Origin: Haemonchus contortus
Taxonomy: Eukaryota > Nematoda > Chromadorea > Rhabditida > Trichostrongylidae
NCBI GenBank assembly: GCA_000469685.2
Contig: LS997565.1
Location: 10,918,505-10,982,504 of the forward strand
DNA length: 64,000 nucleotides
Reading direction: 5' to 3'
Below, piece after piece: positions 60,407 through 64,000 of the stretch. The notes below the pieces were generated by a model. It was not told the origin of the DNA and searched no databases. It saw only the letters and a program-made list of their open reading frames with translations. The number at the start of each line of letters is the position of its first letter. Within the stretch, counting starts at the first letter, position 1. The translations under genes were made by a program, and so were the position numbers.

Positions 60407-61406
60407 TTATCCCCTCTTTAAGCTGGCAAAGAGCTCATCGGGAGATTTGCAACTGGAGGCCGACACCATCTCGCTTGCGCCGAAGACGTCTGAGCCAGTG
60501 TCCACCGACTTTGTTACAAGTCACTGCACCGTACACCGCATTGCTCTTGTACTCCATGAAAATCATTGACAGAGAGATAGATCAACAGAACCGGCGCATA
60601 TCGAGTGCTCGACACCCATCGATCTTCTATTTTCCCTGAAGCAATCTATCTGATCTATCTGACAGATCTATCTGCTATCTGTCTCTCTCACTCAGTGATA
60701 TTCACTAGTACGATCAGTAACAGATACGGTACTGACCTTAACCAGCCGCATTTGAGGGGCTCGGCTCATCGGCCGAGTACACACTCCAGATTTCTGGAAT
60801 CGCCGGTGAGCCTTGGCCCCGCCCCCATATGGAGCCCTTAAAAAAGCCCGATACCATCGCTTGGCAAAACTTTGCCGAGTTAAAACACTCACCTTGCCAT
60901 TTTGATTCGAGCGTAGTGGGTGAGTGCCAGCTCCGTAACGCCTTTTTTTGCCACTTGAGGGAGGCACTCTCTACTTTCGTACAGAGACCCTGATAATTTT
61001 TTTTGAAGAAACTCTTGTCCAATGCTAACAACCCCTAGGGCATGAATAAAAGAAGCAAGAGTGACTTAAAATGCGGCCATCTTGCACTTTTGGCCCTGTA
61101 TGTGAACGCCAGCCCACTTGATGCCCTGTTTTCCATTATTTCGAGGATGATTTCCTCTCCTCGATTTTACGATTCCACAATTTGTGAATTTCTCATTTTG
61201 GGCTGTTACCAGTTCGCTATACCAGTCCTTTTACTGCACATAGGGGATAGGCAGCGTTGGAAAGTTGTACCTGTGCTCTCCTCTTCACAGATTTCCCCTG
61301 ATTGAGCAGCAGGAAATATGGGCATATGCAAGTAGAGCTTGTTAGCCGAGACGCATGTCCTGAGCGCCGTCAGCTTATCCATTGCAGGAAATGGGTCGTC
61401 AAACAC
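60407..61406 (-). CDS. Unrecognised gene, four 3' exons
   Basis: Exons 61271-61406, 60893-60989, 60737-60836 and 60407-60508 join without a phase break to a TAA at 60407-60409, about 145 residues. Readable text: DDPFPAMDKLTALRTCVSAN, KLYLHMPIFPAAQSGEICEE, SLYESRECLPQVAKKGVTEL, ALTHYARIKMA, a basic AKAHRRFQKSGVCTRPMSR, and a final Ser-rich SVDTGSDVFGASEMVSASSC ending LFASLKRG. A minus-strand AATAAA occurs about 180 bases past the stop. I do not recognise the family; the run from LTALRT to RIKMA looks like the helical end of a conserved domain. Upstream coding is likely near 61650-61790 (ASLDLFFHPSSTRSWTIRSP) but not joined. Confidence 0.6.
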
Positions 61407-64000
61407 CTTATGTTGAGTGCAGCCTCTGCTGGCGATAAGGCTGAGGTTGAGGAATAAATTGGAAAGGTGTAAATTGAAGCCTGTTGTTAAAGCCTAAAAT
61501 TGTAAAAAAAAATCCCAAGTTCGATGAAAAAGCTGAAATTTGGCGGAAAGTTGGTAGAGAAGCTTAGGACTGTTGATTGATGTGATCGAAAAAGCTTAAA
61601 TTCAGAGAAATAGCTGAAAGTTGTTGAAAATCTGAAAAATGGTGAAAAAGTTGAGAAGAGCGGGGTTGGTACGATCGGCGCTTGGATTTCCGAACCCATG
61701 CAAGTGGAGAACGAATTGTCCAAGAGCGGGTGGAAGAGGGATGGAAGAAGAGGTCGAGCGATGCGGCTGAAGACGTAGGGCTGATTACCAGAGCATACTC
61801 GGTAACTCAGCCGATTTGCAACCCAACGGCAGATTGGTCCCGTTACCATCTCTGCTTGCGACGTATAAAGCCGGGGCGAGTCATTCACCAGGGGGCTTTT
61901 TAGTCCTCAGAGAGACAGCGGAGGGTTGATCTTGGCAAACTTTGGCGGTTATGGAATGATGCGTTTTTTGAGTAGTTTTTGAGTGCGAGCGCTCAGTTCA
62001 AAATTGTGTGGTTCTTAGGTTCATAGTGTCACCCAGTACTGCATTTCCTTTACCTTCATACTGTTCTGTGGAGGAAAAAATGACCTATTTATTGTTGGAC
62101 TAGGTGGAGGCTGCAAGCTGCTAATCTTCAACTTTCCGATGCCTTGAAGAAGCCTCTGACATGAACTTCTCAAGACTGAAGCGTTATGATTTGCTGAGAA
62201 GATCGTAAGAGGGAAGTCGTGAAAAGCTCAAGTTAACGCTTATGAAGGGAATCCGCTGTGTTCCGGAATACACACTTCATGCAAAGTTTGTTAGCCTATT
62301 TTGCAGGTATGACCCAGCTTGAATGGGCTCCCATGCGTAGACTCAAACAAAAAATTTATGGGGGTAACGCCGCGAATCCGAACCGGTCACTTCTCAAAAG
62401 TGAGTCCGGTCTCTTATCCTCTACACTGTTAGATACCAATGGTCTGGCTTGCTCGTTGGCTGTGCCACTGCCCACCAGTTTAAAGGAGGTTGAAACCTAC
62501 TCCGGCTCACCCGAGCTGTCCGATGGGCCGGCGGGCAGTTCGCCTCTGCTGAGCAGACCTGCCCGCCGGCCCATCGGACCTCCAGCAGCGTATGACATCC
62601 TGGTTGAACTTGCAAAATTCACTGGTTCAGAGAGAGCAGGCAAGGGTAATTGAGAGCGGATAGATTTAGGAATAGGTGTTTTTTGATACTGATGAATGAA
62701 TAGCACTACTCGAAGAAGGAAATGAATTTCAGGCCTATACTTGAAAATTTTCTTTCACTTCTGGGTTAATCAATAAGCCGCAGAAAAGGCTCAGAGCCTC
62801 CAAGCTTCAACATCCCTAATCATTCCGAAATCCTCGAAGAGTAGTAAAGGCACCCAAGCTACGCTGCTCCCCCAGCTACGCAAATAGATAGCCAAGTGCA
62901 GAGGAAATGGAATTTCGGAACAGCAAAAAACGGTGCCTCCCTCCTTGTTAGTGCAGGCTGGGCCAGTGTCCGAGGGCATCCATGGCAATCACCCATCTTT
63001 CGCCGAAAATTTCAGCATCACGCTTGTCCTCCCGACCGAGGCCTCAACCAAAGGCTCATTTCCAAGTGCAAGTGAGCATTTTCAATATGGAAAAATCGAA
63101 TTTTCATGAAATCGTCACGACGAAAAAACTCGACCGGCGCTCCAATCCCCTATCATCGAGACATGCAAACTTGTCAAATAACAATACTCACTAACTAACA
63201 TCACAACTTTACTCGCGCAAAAGAAACAGAAAAGAAAGCCTGCTGCATTTGAGGACGATGAAAAAAAATTTGTTCAAGGAGAAAAAATTCATGAAAATTT
63301 AAAAAATACTTCGCAATACGGCAAGGTTACTGTAAAATCGACTGATCACTGTCGGCAGTACGGTCGAACGAAAAAAAACCAAAACGATTTTTCCGAGGAA
63401 GAAACATCATGATCTCTTCACAACAAGAAGAAAATTATATATGTAAATGTATGCGGCAAAAGCAAAAATACTAAAATATACAAAACAAAATTTCATGAGA
63501 AGTAAATAAAAATAAAACGAATGAATGAGTTGACGGGGAGCATATTAAAATACCTATATATGTACAAAGAACCAAAAAACGACCTCTCTAGCGTATGTAT
63601 GTGGGAGCTACACACTGGAGGCGGATTAGAATTTGGGAATAGGGTTACAACACAGGGCTATGTATGGGTGGGCCAGCTAGAAATCAGAATGAGGGGTGAG
63701 GATTAGCATGAGGAGAGCAATACGGTAATAGAAGCAATAGAAGCGATCTACTGCCATCCGACATGGAGGATCGACATGACTGTGATGTGCGGGGCTATAG
63801 GATGGCCAGGAAAGTGGTGCTCTAGGAAAAACTGCCATACACCTCTAGAAATCTTCTACTGTCGAAATACGGCTGCTATGAGTAGTACGACGGCTGAGAG
63901 AATGCTGCTCGAGGAACAACTGAAAATCAGACAAAAATTAGTTAAAATATTACTTAAAATATTGAAAATTTTCAATATTTTGCATTTTGTCGCGCGAAGC
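61407..64000. other. Right end, mostly unassigned
   Basis: About 61650-61790 minus may hold another exon of the preceding gene. 61500-61660 has loose repeats of AAAAGCTGAAA. 62518-62579 is a hairpin listed separately. 63190-63560 is AT-rich. No gene is supported beyond 62 kb. Confidence 0.35.
62518..62579. repeat. GC-rich 21-bp perfect hairpin
   Basis: Arm GTCCGATGGGCCGGCGGGCA (plus a final G) at 62518-62538 is exactly complementary to 62559-62579, with a 20-base loop that itself contains a short CTGCTGAGCAG palindrome. Confidence 0.9.

Noticed and set aside
62258..62653. 131-codon plus ORF at the right end
   Set aside because: It runs through both arms of the GC hairpin, has no splice or family support, and its composition looks non-coding.
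1..64000. CRISPR arrays, rRNA genes, bacterial operons
   Set aside because: No regularly spaced repeats, no rRNA-like blocks, and pervasive introns exclude a prokaryotic source.

Overview
This is nuclear DNA of a nematode. Small phase-consistent exons with GT-AG introns and T-rich TTTCAG acceptors, probable spliced-leader acceptors a few bases upstream of start codons, an RTE-type LINE, TTAG-ended mariner derivatives and a tRNA-headed SINE family all point that way. A strongylid (hookworm-like) worm is my best guess, but that is inference.

Layout. 0.7-11.2 kb: four tandem, same-strand globin genes with one five-exon structure. Copies 2-4 carry a common promoter block, and a TTAA-flanked MITE sits between copies 2 and 3. 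13.2-20.1 kb (minus): a SAC3/GANP (MCM3AP-type) gene of the TREX-2 mRNA-export complex, sharing a ~0.8 kb divergent promoter region with nud-2 (NDE1/NDEL1 dynein regulator) at 20.9-25.0 kb (plus). 25.9-26.7 kb (minus): an unrecognised small gene. 27.9-54.8 kb (plus): one EOGT gene (EGF-domain O-GlcNAc transferase) with introns of 16.5, 2.0 and 4.0 kb. Its introns hold a 177-codon antisense ORF, an antisense tetraspan-like membrane-protein gene (34.9-45.7 kb), SINEs, mariner derivatives, foldbacks, a second TTAA MITE and a near-complete 3.4 kb RTE element with a 13-bp target-site duplication. 55-62 kb: 3' portions of at least two minus-strand multi-exon genes that I could chain by phase but not name. 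62-64 kb: no gene I can support.

Functionally the window joins unrelated housekeeping genes (mRNA export, dynein regulation, ER glycosylation) to a lineage-type globin expansion. The most unusual structural content is the nested-gene, repeat-packed EOGT locus and the globin array, in which one copy has lost its N-terminal extension exon.

Gene models were built by eye from splice signals, reading phase and remembered family sequence. Exon ends marked uncertain should be treated so.
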